Assembly: GCA_943789365.1 (NCBI GenBank)
Contig: CALSTV010000001.1
Coordinates: 3,495,343 to 3,559,342 of the forward strand
DNA length: 64,000 nt
Direction of reading: 5' to 3'
From: an uncultured Flavobacteriaceae bacterium
Lineage (GTDB): Bacteria; Bacteroidota; Bacteroidia; Flavobacteriales; Flavobacteriaceae
In this document: one piece after another, positions 1 to 9,090 of the stretch
Layout of the letters: each line of letters opens with the position of its first letter
How positions within the stretch are numbered: position 1 is the stretch's first letter
Notes under the pieces: generated by a model
What the model was told of the DNA's origin: nothing
The model's input: the letters and a program-made list of their open reading frames with translations, nothing else
Database searches by the model: none
Translations under genes and position numbers: made by a program

Positions 1-423
1 ATACAATCTGGCAAAAAATTTGATACCATTTTTGATTTCTCGCCGAGAGACTTATTATATGTCGATTATTTATCGCGTGAAATGCCTTCAAAAGAACTGT
101 ATGAATTTATTCAAAAATCAAAAAGAAGAGGCGTAAAGAACCTAAACTCATACTATGTAGAATTGTATAAAAGAACTACATTACCATTGTCTTCATATAT
201 ATTAACGCTTATTGCTGTATGCTTGGCTTTTAGAAAGAAAAGAGGAGGTATGGGAATCAATATGGCAGTTGGAATAGCACTCATGTTTATCTATGTGTTT
301 TTTATGAAAGTCGCAGAAGTATTAGGGGCAGTTGCAGGGAGCAATAGCCTGGTGTATGTATGGATGCCAAATGTGATTTTTGGTGCGCTGTCGTTTTACT
401 TATATATAAAATCAAAAAATTAA
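1..423 (+). CDS. LptF/LptG family permease, C-terminal part
   Basis: The reading frame is open from base 1, so the gene begins before the window and only about 140 C-terminal residues are present. The fragment carries a short amphipathic stretch and then three hydrophobic membrane segments (the first around SSYILTLIAVCLAFRK, the last near the C-terminus), as in the last transmembrane bundle of LptF/LptG (YjgP/YjgQ) permeases. These are the inner-membrane subunits of the Lpt ABC machine that extracts LPS for transport to the outer membrane. I infer the family from topology and sequence flavour. LptF cannot be told from LptG with so little sequence. accA follows after 60 bp. Confidence 0.75.
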   Translation: MQSGKKFDTIFDFSPRDLLYVDYLSREMPSKELYEFIQKSKRRGVKNLNSYYVELYKRTTLPLSSYILTLIAVCLAFRKKRGGMGINMAVGIALMFIYVFFMKVAEVLGAVAGSNSLVYVWMPNVIFGALSFYLYIKSKN

Positions 424-454
424 AAGAATTGATACAAAACTTTGTCGAAGTTAG

Positions 455-462
455 TATCTTTG
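455..462 (+). promoter_or_regulatory. Candidate -7 box for accA
   Basis: TATCTTTG matches the Bacteroidota sigma-A -7 consensus TAnnTTTG and lies 22 bp before the accA ATG. A TTG at 429-431 is the only candidate for the -33 element, and its spacing of 23 bp is long. The box lies inside the TTG-initiated upstream extension of the accA frame, which argues that translation starts at the downstream ATG. Confidence 0.4.
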
Positions 463-483
463 TCATTTACTAATTTAAAGAAT

Positions 484-1437
484 ATGGAATATTTAGATTT
501 TGAATTACCAATAAAGGAACTTGAAGAACAATTAGATAAATGTCAAGTTATTGGGGAAGAAAGTGCCGTTGATGTTTCTGAAACGTGCAAAAATCTTACA
601 GAAAAATTAAAAGACACAAAAAAAGAAATTTATAAAAACTTATCTCCTTGGCAACGTGTCCAACTCTCAAGACACCCTTCACGTCCGTATACATTAGATT
701 ATGTAAAGGCACTGGCAGGGGATACTTTTATGGAATTACACGGAGATAGAAGTGTAAAAGACGATAAAGCTATTATTGGAGGACTTGGTAAAATTGGAGA
801 TCAGTCTTTTATGTTTATAGGTCAACAAAAAGGATACAATACCAAAACAAGGCAATATAGAAACTTTGGAATGGCAAATCCTGAAGGCTATAGAAAAGCA
901 TTGCGTTTGATGCGAATGGCAGAGAAATTTGACATCCCAGTACTTACTTTTGTAGATACGCCGGGAGCATATCCAGGTCTTGAAGCAGAAGAAAGAGGTC
1001 AAGGTGAAGCCATTGCGCGTAATATATTTGAAATGTGTGTATTGGAAGTGCCAATTATTACCGTAATTATTGGAGAAGGAGCATCTGGAGGTGCATTGGG
1101 TATAGGTGTTGGAGATCGTGTAATGATGATGGAAAACTCTTGGTATTCAGTAATATCTCCTGAAAACTGTTCTTCTATTTTATGGAGAAGTTGGGATTAT
1201 AAAATTGAAGCGGCATCTGCACTTAAATTGACTTCAAAGGATATGTCTAAACTAAATTTAGTAGATGGTATCATTAGAGAACCTTTAGGAGGAGCACATT
1301 CTGACAGAGAAGGTACTTTTAAAATAGTTAAAAAAACAGTTTTAGAAGAATTAAAAGTACTTGCTGCAATGCCAAAAGAAGAAATGATTGCAGAACGTAT
1401 TGCTAAATATGAAAAAATGGGGGTTTACAAAGAATAG
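484..1437 (+). CDS. accA: Acetyl-CoA carboxylase carboxyltransferase subunit alpha
   Basis: Alpha subunit of the cytoplasmic carboxyltransferase that transfers the carboxyl group from carboxybiotin to acetyl-CoA, the committed step of fatty acid synthesis. It works in an alpha2beta2 complex with AccD, which is not in this window. The 317-residue product begins [16 protein letters not shown], the usual start of flavobacterial AccA, so I place the start at this ATG; the in-frame TTG at 442 adds 14 unconserved residues. Crotonase-fold motifs are clear: the glycine-rich [15 protein letters not shown] around residue 200 and [12 protein letters not shown] shortly after. Length is normal for the family. 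A strong terminator follows 31 bp after the stop. Confidence 0.96.
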   Translation: MEYLDFELPIKELEEQLDKCQVIGEESAVDVSETCKNLTEKLKDTKKEIYKNLSPWQRVQLSRHPSRPYTLDYVKALAGDTFMELHGDRSVKDDKAIIGGLGKIGDQSFMFIGQQKGYNTKTRQYRNFGMANPEGYRKALRLMRMAEKFDIPVLTFVDTPGAYPGLEAEERGQGEAIARNIFEMCVLEVPIITVIIGEGASGGALGIGVGDRVMMMENSWYSVISPENCSSILWRSWDYKIEAASALKLTSKDMSKLNLVDGIIREPLGGAHSDREGTFKIVKKTVLEELKVLAAMPKEEMIAERIAKYEKMGVYKE

Positions 1438-1468
1438 CCCTTATGATATGAGTAGCATATAGAATAGG

Positions 1469-1496
1469 GGGACAATTATTTTTGATTGTCCCTTTT
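1469..1496 (+). terminator. Rho-independent terminator after accA
   Basis: Perfect 8-bp stem GGGACAAT/ATTGTCCC (1469-1476 with 1485-1492), 8-nt loop, then a T4 run. It closes the accA transcript and separates it from the tRNA gene. The loop sequence TATTTTTG also matches the -7 promoter box. Confidence 0.8.
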
Positions 1497-1513
1497 AACT
1501 CACCATAAATCAA

Positions 1514-1587
1514 GGGGCATTAACTCAGTTGGCTAGAGTACTTGGCTGGCAGCCAAGAAGTCATCGGTTCGAATCCGATATGCTCCA
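1514..1587 (+). tRNA. tRNA-Ala (anticodon GGC)
   Basis: A cloverleaf can be folded by eye. The acceptor arm GGGGCAT pairs with ATGCTCC and contains the G3-U70 wobble that is the identity element of alanine tRNAs. The anticodon stem CTTGG/CCAAG has loop CTGGCAG, giving anticodon GGC at 1548-1550. The T-arm is ATCGG-TTCGAAT-CCGAT. The discriminator is A1587 and CCA is not encoded. It stands alone between accA and a decarboxylase gene. Confidence 0.95.
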
Positions 1588-1757
1588 CTTAATTATACTT
1601 TTTAGAAATTTTTGAATAGGTTTTGTTGCAATTGACAAGACTTTTTCTTTTCGTTATGTTGTTTTTAAGATTTTCAGAATTGAAATTATAGTTCAAACAA
1701 AAAGTGGTATTTTAGACGACCAGATGTTTATATCATTTGCATTTAAAATAGAAACTT

Positions 1758-3002
1758 ATGCACTATCACTATTGGGAAAAACTGCCTCAAGATAAGATTA
1801 AGGAAACTGTTTTTCAGGCCTTAAGAGATAATGTGAATTATAAAGAAGAAAACGTATTGGGTATTCCAGCGACCTATCTCGATGAGAAGGTATTCTCTCA
1901 AGATGAAGTTTTCTTAAAAGAAGCTCCATTTATTTCCGCGCTTGTACAGAATGCAAATCATATAGGTTGCCATACTTTGGGAACTTCTGAAAAACATTTT
2001 AAAGGCACCCAAGAAATAGAAAGAAGGTTGATTGAAATCTGCGCAGTCGATATACTTAAAGCTAAACCAAATGATGTAGATGGTTACGTAGCTTCTGGAG
2101 GTACCGAAGCTAATCTACAGGCAGTATGGGTGTATCGTAATTACTTTCAAAATATAAAAAATGCAACCTTAGACGAAATCTGTATCCTGACTTCTGAAGA
2201 CAGTCATTATTCAGTAGATAAGGCCTCGAATTTATTAGTGCTCGACTTGTATAAAATACCTGTCGATAAAAAAACGAGAAAACTGTCGAAATCGGACTTA
2301 GAGAAAATCGTTCAGGGAGCAAAATCGGAAGGTAAAAAACACTTTATTGTTTTTGCAAATATGATGACTACCATGTTTGGTTCTGTCGATGTAATATCGG
2401 ATTACACCGATGTCCTAGAGGCAAATGACTGTAGTTATAAAGTACATCTCGACGGGGCATATGGAGGGTTTTATTATCCTTTTATTGAAGGTGAAACCGA
2501 TTTAAACTTCGGCAATCCCGCAATTTCTTCAGTAACCTTAGATGCACATAAAATGGCACAAGCTCCATATGGAACTGGTGTCTTTTTGATTCGAAAGGGC
2601 TTAATTGATAATGTGCATACGAAAGAAGCCTCCTATGTGAGCGGGGAAGATTGTACTCTAATAGGCAGTCGATCTGGCGCAAATGCCATTGCCGTATGGA
2701 TGATCTTAGTTAAACATGGGCCTTATGGATGGAATGAGAAAATATATTTATTGCAGAAACGAACTAAATGGCTATGCGAAGCGCTATCAAAATTAAAGGT
2801 CGCATATTTTCGAAACGAACGTTCCAATATTCTAACTATTGATAGTTCTTATATCAATGAAGATATAGCAAATAAGTACGGCTTAGTTCCAGACAATCAC
2901 ACAACACCACTTTGGTATAAAATTGTAATAATGGAACATGTCACCATAGAAAAATTGATACCTTTAGTAGCAAGCATTCGAAAGTATAAACGACATGGAT
3001 AA
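1758..3002 (+). CDS. PLP-dependent group II-type decarboxylase
   Basis: Fold-type I pyridoxal-phosphate enzyme of 414 residues resembling amino-acid decarboxylases of the glutamate/histidine/aromatic family. Visible motifs are VASGGTEANLQAVW (cofactor phosphate binding, about residue 115), HLDGAYGGFYYPF (the Asp that contacts the pyridine ring) and TLDAHKMAQAPYGTG with the Schiff-base lysine at K265. The substrate cannot be assigned from sequence; many flavobacteria carry this protein annotated only as an aminotransferase or decarboxylase. The start is the first ATG after a 170-bp spacer from the tRNA. The 3' end overlaps the next gene by 8 bp, suggesting translational coupling. Confidence 0.85.
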   Translation: MHYHYWEKLPQDKIKETVFQALRDNVNYKEENVLGIPATYLDEKVFSQDEVFLKEAPFISALVQNANHIGCHTLGTSEKHFKGTQEIERRLIEICAVDILKAKPNDVDGYVASGGTEANLQAVWVYRNYFQNIKNATLDEICILTSEDSHYSVDKASNLLVLDLYKIPVDKKTRKLSKSDLEKIVQGAKSEGKKHFIVFANMMTTMFGSVDVISDYTDVLEANDCSYKVHLDGAYGGFYYPFIEGETDLNFGNPAISSVTLDAHKMAQAPYGTGVFLIRKGLIDNVHTKEASYVSGEDCTLIGSRSGANAIAVWMILVKHGPYGWNEKIYLLQKRTKWLCEALSKLKVAYFRNERSNILTIDSSYINEDIANKYGLVPDNHTTPLWYKIVIMEHVTIEKLIPLVASIRKYKRHG

Positions 3003-3564
3003 GCACTTTCTTGTTTTTAAACCATTCGGCTATATATCCCAATTTGTAAATAACAAAAACAGAAAGAAAAAACTGTTAGGTGATTTGTACAACTTCCCGG
3101 AAGGGATTATGGCTATAGGAAGACTCGATGCCAAATCTGAAGGTTTGTTGTTGTTGACCACCGATGGCAAATTAAGCGACACCATCTGTAGGGGTGGTGT
3201 AGAAAAAGAATATTACGTACAAGTCGATGGCCAGATCACAAAAGAGGCGATTCAAGCTATGGAGGCAGGCGTAGAGATCGGTTTCAAAGGGATAAGATAT
3301 TTTACAAAACCCTGTGTTGTAAAAAGCTTGCAAGAAACACCTTTGTTTTATGCTAAAACGCCAAAAATACGAGATGAACGACATGGGCCAACCAGTTGGG
3401 TGTCGGTATGCATTAAAGAAGGAAAATTTAGGCAAGTACGAAAAATGACTGCGGCTGTAGGTTTTCCAACCTTACGTTTAGTTCGCGTACGAATAGGAAA
3501 AATACAATTAGGAGAACTCAAAGAAGGTCAAGTTATAGAAAAACAAGAACTTGAGTACGAATGA
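2995..3564 (+). CDS. rRNA large-subunit pseudouridine synthase, RsuA/RluE type
   Basis: A 189-residue RsuA/RluB/RluE-family pseudouridine synthase, which isomerises a specific uridine in rRNA. The family signature GRLDAKSEGLLLLTTDG holds the catalytic aspartate at D45, and the C-terminal KEGKFRQVRKMTAAVGFPTLRLVRVRIG is the usual end of the catalytic domain. There is no N-terminal S4 RNA-binding domain, which fits RluE (U2457 of 23S rRNA) better than RsuA or RluB, but the target site is an inference. It overlaps the decarboxylase by 8 bp and is probably cotranscribed with it. Confidence 0.85.
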   Translation: MDKHFLVFKPFGYISQFVNNKNRKKKLLGDLYNFPEGIMAIGRLDAKSEGLLLLTTDGKLSDTICRGGVEKEYYVQVDGQITKEAIQAMEAGVEIGFKGIRYFTKPCVVKSLQETPLFYAKTPKIRDERHGPTSWVSVCIKEGKFRQVRKMTAAVGFPTLRLVRVRIGKIQLGELKEGQVIEKQELEYE

Positions 3565-3649
3565 GCAAACCGTCTTTATTGGAATGCTTTTTAAAAGCCA
3601 TGAGTACAAATAGACACAAGCAAAAACACCGAAAAAAAACAAGCCTTCA

Positions 3650-3682
3650 TTTGTTGTTTTTTTAATAAAAATAGTATATTTG
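3650..3682 (+). promoter_or_regulatory. his operon promoter
   Basis: A -33 element TTTG (3650-3653) and a -7 box TATATTTG (3675-3682) are separated by 21 bp, matching the Bacteroidota sigma-A pattern. Transcription would start near 3689, about 14 nt before the leader peptide ATG. Confidence 0.7.
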
Positions 3683-3702
3683 CATCGTTAGTAAAAAAAC
3701 AA

Positions 3703-3759
3703 ATGAATACAACACAAATACATCATCATCATTCTAATACTTGTAGTCAAACGAGCTAG
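3703..3759 (+). CDS. hisL: his operon leader peptide (four consecutive His codons)
   Basis: An 18-codon ORF reading MNTTQIHHHHSNTCSQTS, with His codons 7-10 at 3721-3732. It sits between a good promoter and a rho-independent terminator, 113 bp before hisG. By analogy with enterobacterial HisL its translation should sense charged tRNA-His: a ribosome stalled on the His codons leaves bases 3747-3753 free for antitermination, while one that reaches the stop codon covers them. The ORF is too short for normal gene finders. The leader and its structure are seen in the sequence; the mechanism is inferred. Confidence 0.85.
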   Translation: MNTTQIHHHHSNTCSQTS

Positions 3760-3825
3760 GAATGTTGTGTATAGAATAAACATATTTTCAAAAAACCCGT
3801 TTGAGCAATTCAAATGGGTTTTTTT
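3747..3825 (+). promoter_or_regulatory. his attenuator: alternative antiterminator and terminator
   Basis: Terminator: CCCGTTTGA (3796-3804) pairs with TTCAAATGGG (3810-3818, one G-T wobble) and is followed by T7 (3819-3825). Antiterminator: TCAAACG (3747-3753), inside the last codons of the leader ORF, is perfectly complementary to CGTTTGA (3798-3804), the 5' arm of the terminator, so the two structures exclude each other. The layout gives a coherent attenuation switch for the downstream his genes. It is a prediction from base pairing only. Confidence 0.8.
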
Positions 3826-3872
3826 CATATAAACCTATTCAATGTAGTTGCTGAAACACAATAAAAATTAAA

Positions 3873-4733
3873 ATGACAAAATTAAAAATCGCCATTCAAA
3901 AATCAGGAAGATTAAACCAAGAATCTCTAGGTTTGTTAAAAGCATGTGGAATTTCAATTGATAATGGAAAAGATCAATTAAAAGCCTCTGCACGTAATTT
4001 TCCGGTAGAAGTATTGTATTTAAGAAACGGTGACATCCCGCAATATCTTAGAGACGGAGTTGTAGATGTGGCAATAATTGGAGAAAATACCTTGGTTGAA
4101 AAAGGAGAAGATTTATCAATTATTGAACGTTTGGGATTCTCTAAATGTCGTGTTTCTCTTGCAGTACCTAAAGAATTCAACTACACAGGAATCCAAGATT
4201 TAGATGGGAAACGTATAGCAACATCATACCCAAATACAGTAAATAAATATTTGAAAGAACAAGGGATTTCTGCCGATATTCATATCATCAATGGTTCTGT
4301 AGAAATTGCACCAAATATTGGATTGGCTGACGCTATATGTGATATCGTTTCTAGTGGTTCTACCTTATTTAAAAACGGTTTAAAAGAAGCAGTGCAAATG
4401 TCTGTTAGTGAAGCCGTATTAACAGCAGGGCCAAATTTAACCAGCGAAAAACAAGAAATACTAGACACCATACAATTTAGAATTCAATCTGTATTAAGAG
4501 GTCAAAACTCAAAATACATCTTATTGAATGCACCAAACGATAAAATAGATTCAATTTTAGAGTTGCTTCCTGGAATGAGAAGTCCAACCGTATTGCCATT
4601 AGCAGAAAAAGGGTGGAGTTCGATACACACCGTTGTTCAAGGGAAAAGTAAGTTCTGGGACATCATAGACGAACTAAAAAAGAGAGGTGCAGAAGGCATT
4701 TTAGTAGTGCCAATCGAAAAAATGGTATTGTAA
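3873..4733 (+). CDS. hisG: ATP phosphoribosyltransferase, long form
   Basis: First enzyme of histidine synthesis: condenses ATP with PRPP to phosphoribosyl-ATP, and is the usual point of feedback inhibition by histidine. At 286 residues it is the long (HisG-L) form, with a periplasmic-binding-like catalytic domain (KIAIQKSGRL at the N-terminus, a phosphate-binding loop near CDIVSSGSTLFKNGL around residue 160) and a C-terminal ACT-like regulatory domain from about residue 215. It therefore does not need HisZ. It is the first gene of the eight-gene his operon, behind the attenuator. Confidence 0.97.
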   Translation: MTKLKIAIQKSGRLNQESLGLLKACGISIDNGKDQLKASARNFPVEVLYLRNGDIPQYLRDGVVDVAIIGENTLVEKGEDLSIIERLGFSKCRVSLAVPKEFNYTGIQDLDGKRIATSYPNTVNKYLKEQGISADIHIINGSVEIAPNIGLADAICDIVSSGSTLFKNGLKEAVQMSVSEAVLTAGPNLTSEKQEILDTIQFRIQSVLRGQNSKYILLNAPNDKIDSILELLPGMRSPTVLPLAEKGWSSIHTVVQGKSKFWDIIDELKKRGAEGILVVPIEKMVL

Positions 4734-4751
4734 GCGATAAAAGCAAAAAAA

Positions 4752-6038
4752 ATGCAAATCACTAAGAATCCTCCAAGAGAAAATTGGAACAGTTTGACAG
4801 ATAGACCTGTCAAAGAAGCAAATGATCTGACTACTATTATCAAAGAAGTCTTTGACAATGTTAATGAACAAGGTGATAAGGCTTTAAAAGAATATACGTT
4901 AAAATTTGACAAAGCAAACCTTTCTAACTTTAAAGTAAGTCAAGATGAAATAAATGCAGCGAGTACTTCCTTATCTTTAGAGCTAAAGGAAGCCATTGCA
5001 TTGGCGAAAAATAATATTGAAGTATTTCACAGTGCTCAATTGACTCAGAAAAAAGTAATTGAAACGGCTCCAGGTGTGTCTTGTTGGCAGGAAATGAGAC
5101 CTATAGAAAAGGTAGGTTTATACATTCCTGGAGGAACTGCACCATTGTTTTCAACCATATTGATGCTAGGGATACCCTCAAAATTAGCAGGCTGTAAAGA
5201 AATTGTATTGTGTACACCACCCAATGCCAAAGGAGAAGTAAATCCAGCAATATTATATGCGGCACAGTTGGTAGGGGTTACGAATATATTCAAATTAGGT
5301 GGAGTACAGGCTATAGCAGCATTAACCTATGGTACGGAGAGTGTACCTAATGTGTATAAAATATTTGGACCTGGAAATCAATTCGTGACAGGGGCAAAAC
5401 AATATGCCCTAACACAAGGCGTTGCCATTGATATGCCTGCAGGGCCATCGGAATTGATGGTAGTTGCAGACCAATTAGCAGACCCCGCATTTGTAGCATC
5501 AGATTTACTGTCACAAGCAGAACATGGACATGACAGTCAGGTTATTTGTGTTGCAAACACAATAGAAAGTCTGGTTGCCATTGAAGCTGAAGTAACTGCA
5601 CAATTGGCAGTGCTTCCTAGGAGAGATATGGCTACAAGTGCCATCGCGAATTCGCAATTGGTATTGATTGAAAATACGATGGATCAAATTGATTTTATTA
5701 ATGAATATGCACCTGAACACTTGATATTGAATGTGCAGAATGAGAATTTGTACTTGGATAGAATCGTGAATTCAGGATCTGTTTTTATTGGTCCCTATAC
5801 GCCTGAAAGCGCAGGAGATTATGCTTCAGGAACCAATCATACCTTACCTACAAATGCCTATGCTAGAATGTATAGTGGGGTAAATATGGATGCGTTTACT
5901 AAAAAAATAACTTTTCAAAAACTCTCAAAAGAAGGCATTGAAAGCATAGGAAGTGCTATTGAGTTAATGGCTGAGGCAGAAGGCTTGCAAGCGCATAAAA
6001 ATGCAGTAACATTACGATTAGAAAGTTTGAAAAAATAA
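4752..6038 (+). CDS. hisD: Histidinol dehydrogenase
   Basis: Catalyses the last two steps of histidine synthesis, histidinol to histidinal to histidine, using NAD and zinc. The 428-residue product is of family length. The pattern PAGPSELMVVAD is followed by SQAEHGHDSQV, which carries a zinc ligand pair, and the C-terminal part has YAPEHLIL and SGTNHTLPT. The start is 18 bp after hisG, consistent with operon transcription. Confidence 0.97.
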   Translation: MQITKNPPRENWNSLTDRPVKEANDLTTIIKEVFDNVNEQGDKALKEYTLKFDKANLSNFKVSQDEINAASTSLSLELKEAIALAKNNIEVFHSAQLTQKKVIETAPGVSCWQEMRPIEKVGLYIPGGTAPLFSTILMLGIPSKLAGCKEIVLCTPPNAKGEVNPAILYAAQLVGVTNIFKLGGVQAIAALTYGTESVPNVYKIFGPGNQFVTGAKQYALTQGVAIDMPAGPSELMVVADQLADPAFVASDLLSQAEHGHDSQVICVANTIESLVAIEAEVTAQLAVLPRRDMATSAIANSQLVLIENTMDQIDFINEYAPEHLILNVQNENLYLDRIVNSGSVFIGPYTPESAGDYASGTNHTLPTNAYARMYSGVNMDAFTKKITFQKLSKEGIESIGSAIELMAEAEGLQAHKNAVTLRLESLKK

Positions 6039-6089
6039 ATAGTGTAATGACAATTCGATAGATTCAAATTTTGTCAAACAGTTTAGAAA

Positions 6090-7133
6090 ATGAGTTTTGA
6101 TTTAAATAAAATAGTAAGAAACAATATAGCAAAGCTAAAAGCCTATTCTTCTGCTCGAGATGAATTTGAAGAAGCAACTGCCAATATGGTTTTTTTGGAT
6201 GCAAATGAAAACCCATTTCAAAATGGTGTAAACCGCTATCCAGACCCAAAACAAACGAGTGTAAAAAAAATGCTAGGCGACATAAAAGGGCTGCCAAGTG
6301 ATCAAATCTTATTGGGGAATGGAAGCGATGAAGTGCTCGATTTACTTTTCAGAGCTTTTTGTGAGCCTAAAGAAGATAATGTCCTATTATTACCTCCAAC
6401 CTATGGAATGTACGGTGTGTTGGCCGCATTGAACAATGTAGCTACAAAAGAAATTGTCTTGACAAAAGATTTTGATATTCGAGAGCAAGCGACGATTGCA
6501 GCCGCAGATGATAACACTAAAATTGTATTTCTATGCTCACCTAACAATCCTTCTGGAAATGCTTTTTCAAAAGAGAAAATTCAATACGTATTAGATAATT
6601 TTAACGGATTGGTCGTAATAGATGAAGCCTATATAGATTTTTCAAACAAAAAAAGTTGGTTGGAGAAATTAGAACAATACCCAAATCTAATCATTACACA
6701 AACCCTTTCAAAGGCATTTGGAATGGCAGGGATACGATTAGGAATTTGTTATGCTTCCACAGCAATTATTGAGGTCTTAAATCGTATCAAACCACCTTAT
6801 AACGTAAATGAACTTACACAACAAAAAGCGAAAGAGCGTTTGTCGAAGTACGATCAAGTAAAAGCCGAAATTGCAACTTTACTGGAGCAAAGAACAGTTT
6901 TAGAAGATGCATTACACAGTGTTTCTTATATCTCTAAGATATATCCATCTGACGCAAATTTTATTTTGGTAAAAGTTGATGATGCAAATAAGAGGTATGA
7001 GCAATTAATAGCTAAAGGTATTGTAATAAGAAATCGAACAACGCAACAGCTCTGTGAAAATACGTTGCGATTGACAGTTGGAACTGAGATAGAGAATAGT
7101 AAATTAATAAAGGCGTTGAAAGAAATAGCCTAA
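6090..7133 (+). CDS. hisC: Histidinol-phosphate aminotransferase
   Basis: PLP enzyme (fold type I, class II aminotransferase) that converts imidazole acetol phosphate plus glutamate to histidinol phosphate. The 347-residue protein shows LDANENPF near the N-terminus, NGSDEVLDLLFRAF, the conserved FLCSPNNPSGN, the cofactor contact VVIDEAYIDF, and the Schiff-base motif TLSKAFGMAGIRLG with the lysine at K208. It is the third gene of the his operon, 51 bp after hisD. Confidence 0.96.
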   Translation: MSFDLNKIVRNNIAKLKAYSSARDEFEEATANMVFLDANENPFQNGVNRYPDPKQTSVKKMLGDIKGLPSDQILLGNGSDEVLDLLFRAFCEPKEDNVLLLPPTYGMYGVLAALNNVATKEIVLTKDFDIREQATIAAADDNTKIVFLCSPNNPSGNAFSKEKIQYVLDNFNGLVVIDEAYIDFSNKKSWLEKLEQYPNLIITQTLSKAFGMAGIRLGICYASTAIIEVLNRIKPPYNVNELTQQKAKERLSKYDQVKAEIATLLEQRTVLEDALHSVSYISKIYPSDANFILVKVDDANKRYEQLIAKGIVIRNRTTQQLCENTLRLTVGTEIENSKLIKALKEIA

Positions 7134-7176
7134 CCAAATAATATTCTTTTTTTAGCTAAAGAAAAACATAAAAACA

Positions 7177-8316
7177 ATGAAAAAAGTACTTTTTATCGAT
7201 AGAGATGGAACCTTAGCCATTGAGCCGCCAGTAGATTATCAATTGGACAGCTTGGAAAAATTAGAGTTTTACCCAAAAGTATTTCAATACATGGCGAAGA
7301 TTGCCTCAGAGCTAGACTATGAGCTCGTTATGGTGACAAATCAAGATGGTTTAGGTACCGAATCGTTTCCTGAAGACACTTTTTGGCCTGCTCAGAACAA
7401 AGTGATTCAGGCTTTTGAAAATGAAGGCGTTGTGTTTTCTGACATTGTAATCGATAAAACCTTTCCGCATGAAAACGCACCTACCCGTAAGCCTAGAACA
7501 GGATTGTTAACCAAATACATAGATTCTGAAGCATATGACCTTGAAAACTCTTTTGTGATAGGAGATCGATTGACTGATGTAGAGTTAGCAAAGAATCTAG
7601 GAGCCAAAGGAATCTATATAAATAATGTAGATGGATTGGCAACTGAAGAACTTTCGGTAAAACATACTGAACTTGAAGCTGTTATTGCTTTGGAAACTAC
7701 GTCTTGGAAAGCTATATATGAGTTTTTGAAGTTAGAAGCACGTACGGCCGAAATCACCAGAAACACCAACGAAACCAAAATATATATCAAGTTAAACTTA
7801 GACGGTTCAGGTAAAAATGACATCCATACCGGTTTGCATTTCTTCGATCATATGTTAGATCAAATTGGAAGACATGGCGCAATGGATTTAACTGTAAAGG
7901 TTGATGGAGATTTGGAAGTGGATGAGCACCATACTATTGAAGATACGATGATTGCTTTTGGTGAACTGTTTAACAAAGCACTTGGCAATAAGTTAGGGAT
8001 CGAACGTTATGGATTCTGTTTACCTATGGACGATTGCCTGGCACAGGTAGCTGTAGATTTTGGAGGCCGTAATTGGCTGGAATGGGATGCTGAATTTAAA
8101 AGAGAGAAAATTGGTGATATGCCAACTGAAATGTTCTTTCATTTGTTCAAATCCTTTACAGACGGTGCCAAATGTAACTTAAACATAAAAGCTGAAGGTG
8201 TGAATGAACACCATAAAATTGAAGGTATTTTTAAAGCATTTGCAAAAGCGATGAAAATGGCGGTAAAAAGAGATGCGAACAAAATGTTTTTACCGAGCAC
8301 AAAAGGAATGCTTTAG
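7177..8316 (+). CDS. hisB: Bifunctional histidinol-phosphatase / imidazoleglycerol-phosphate dehydratase
   Basis: A fused two-domain enzyme of 379 residues. Residues 1 to about 165 are a HAD-type histidinol phosphatase (FIDRDGT with nucleophile D8, then VTNQDGLG and the C-terminal [17 protein letters not shown]). From about residue 185 on is imidazoleglycerol-phosphate dehydratase, with the manganese-binding repeats [14 protein letters not shown] and DEHHTIEDT. The fusion is the arrangement known from enterobacteria and common in Bacteroidota. A 167-bp spacer without recognisable signal follows before hisH, the widest gap in the operon. Confidence 0.97.
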   Translation: MKKVLFIDRDGTLAIEPPVDYQLDSLEKLEFYPKVFQYMAKIASELDYELVMVTNQDGLGTESFPEDTFWPAQNKVIQAFENEGVVFSDIVIDKTFPHENAPTRKPRTGLLTKYIDSEAYDLENSFVIGDRLTDVELAKNLGAKGIYINNVDGLATEELSVKHTELEAVIALETTSWKAIYEFLKLEARTAEITRNTNETKIYIKLNLDGSGKNDIHTGLHFFDHMLDQIGRHGAMDLTVKVDGDLEVDEHHTIEDTMIAFGELFNKALGNKLGIERYGFCLPMDDCLAQVAVDFGGRNWLEWDAEFKREKIGDMPTEMFFHLFKSFTDGAKCNLNIKAEGVNEHHKIEGIFKAFAKAMKMAVKRDANKMFLPSTKGML

Positions 8317-8483
8317 TATCAGTATTTGGTAAAAAGTAGTAAGTTTTTTGTGAATTGAATAATTAGCAGAAATAGAAAATTTGATGAGTTTATGTAACGA
8401 AATTTAAAAAATGAATTATGGGTTACAAAAGAGTTTAATCTAGTACTTAGTACTTTAGACTCATTACTGAATACTAAAACAAT

Positions 8484-9065
8484 ATGAAAATAGTAATTAT
8501 AAATTACGGAGCAGGAAACATACAATCTATCAAGTTTGCAGTACAACGACTTGGTCATGAAGCGATATTGAGTAATGATCCGGCTGAAATAAAAGCAGCA
8601 GATAAAGTAATCTTCCCCGGTGTTGGAGAAGCGAGTAGTGCTATGAAAATGCTAAAAGAAACAGGTTTAGACGAAGTAATTCCTCAACTTAAGCAACCTG
8701 TTCTAGGCATCTGCTTGGGCATGCAACTTATGTGTAATTCTAGTGAAGAAGGGAACACAAAAGGACTGCGTATTTTTGATGTCGATGTACACCGTTTTGA
8801 AAACAATGTAAAAGTGCCACAGATTGGATGGAATCAAATAGCTGATTTAAAATCGGATTTGTTCACTGGGATTAAAGAAAATGAATTCATCTATTTAGTA
8901 CACAGTTATTATGCGCCACTTTGTAAGAATACGGTTGCAACGACTCAGTATGGGTTAAAATATGCTACAGCTTTGCAAAAAGATAATTTTTACGGTACCC
9001 AGTTTCACCCCGAAAAAAGTAGCAAGGCAGGAACACAGATTTTGAAAAACTTCCTCGAAATATAG
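8484..9065 (+). CDS. hisH: Imidazole glycerol phosphate synthase, glutaminase subunit
   Basis: Class I glutamine amidotransferase subunit (193 residues) that supplies ammonia to HisF. The catalytic triad is visible: C77 in VLGICLGMQ, and H175 and E177 in GTQFHPEKS. The oxyanion strand FPGVGEA lies near residue 45. It is encoded two genes before hisF, the normal arrangement in this phylum. Confidence 0.97.
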   Translation: MKIVIINYGAGNIQSIKFAVQRLGHEAILSNDPAEIKAADKVIFPGVGEASSAMKMLKETGLDEVIPQLKQPVLGICLGMQLMCNSSEEGNTKGLRIFDVDVHRFENNVKVPQIGWNQIADLKSDLFTGIKENEFIYLVHSYYAPLCKNTVATTQYGLKYATALQKDNFYGTQFHPEKSSKAGTQILKNFLEI

Positions 9066-9090
9066 AAAGTATAAAGTAAATACAAATAAA

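Noticed and set aside
442-483. TTG start 14 codons upstream for accA
   Set aside because: The extra residues are not AccA-like and contain the likely promoter -7 box.
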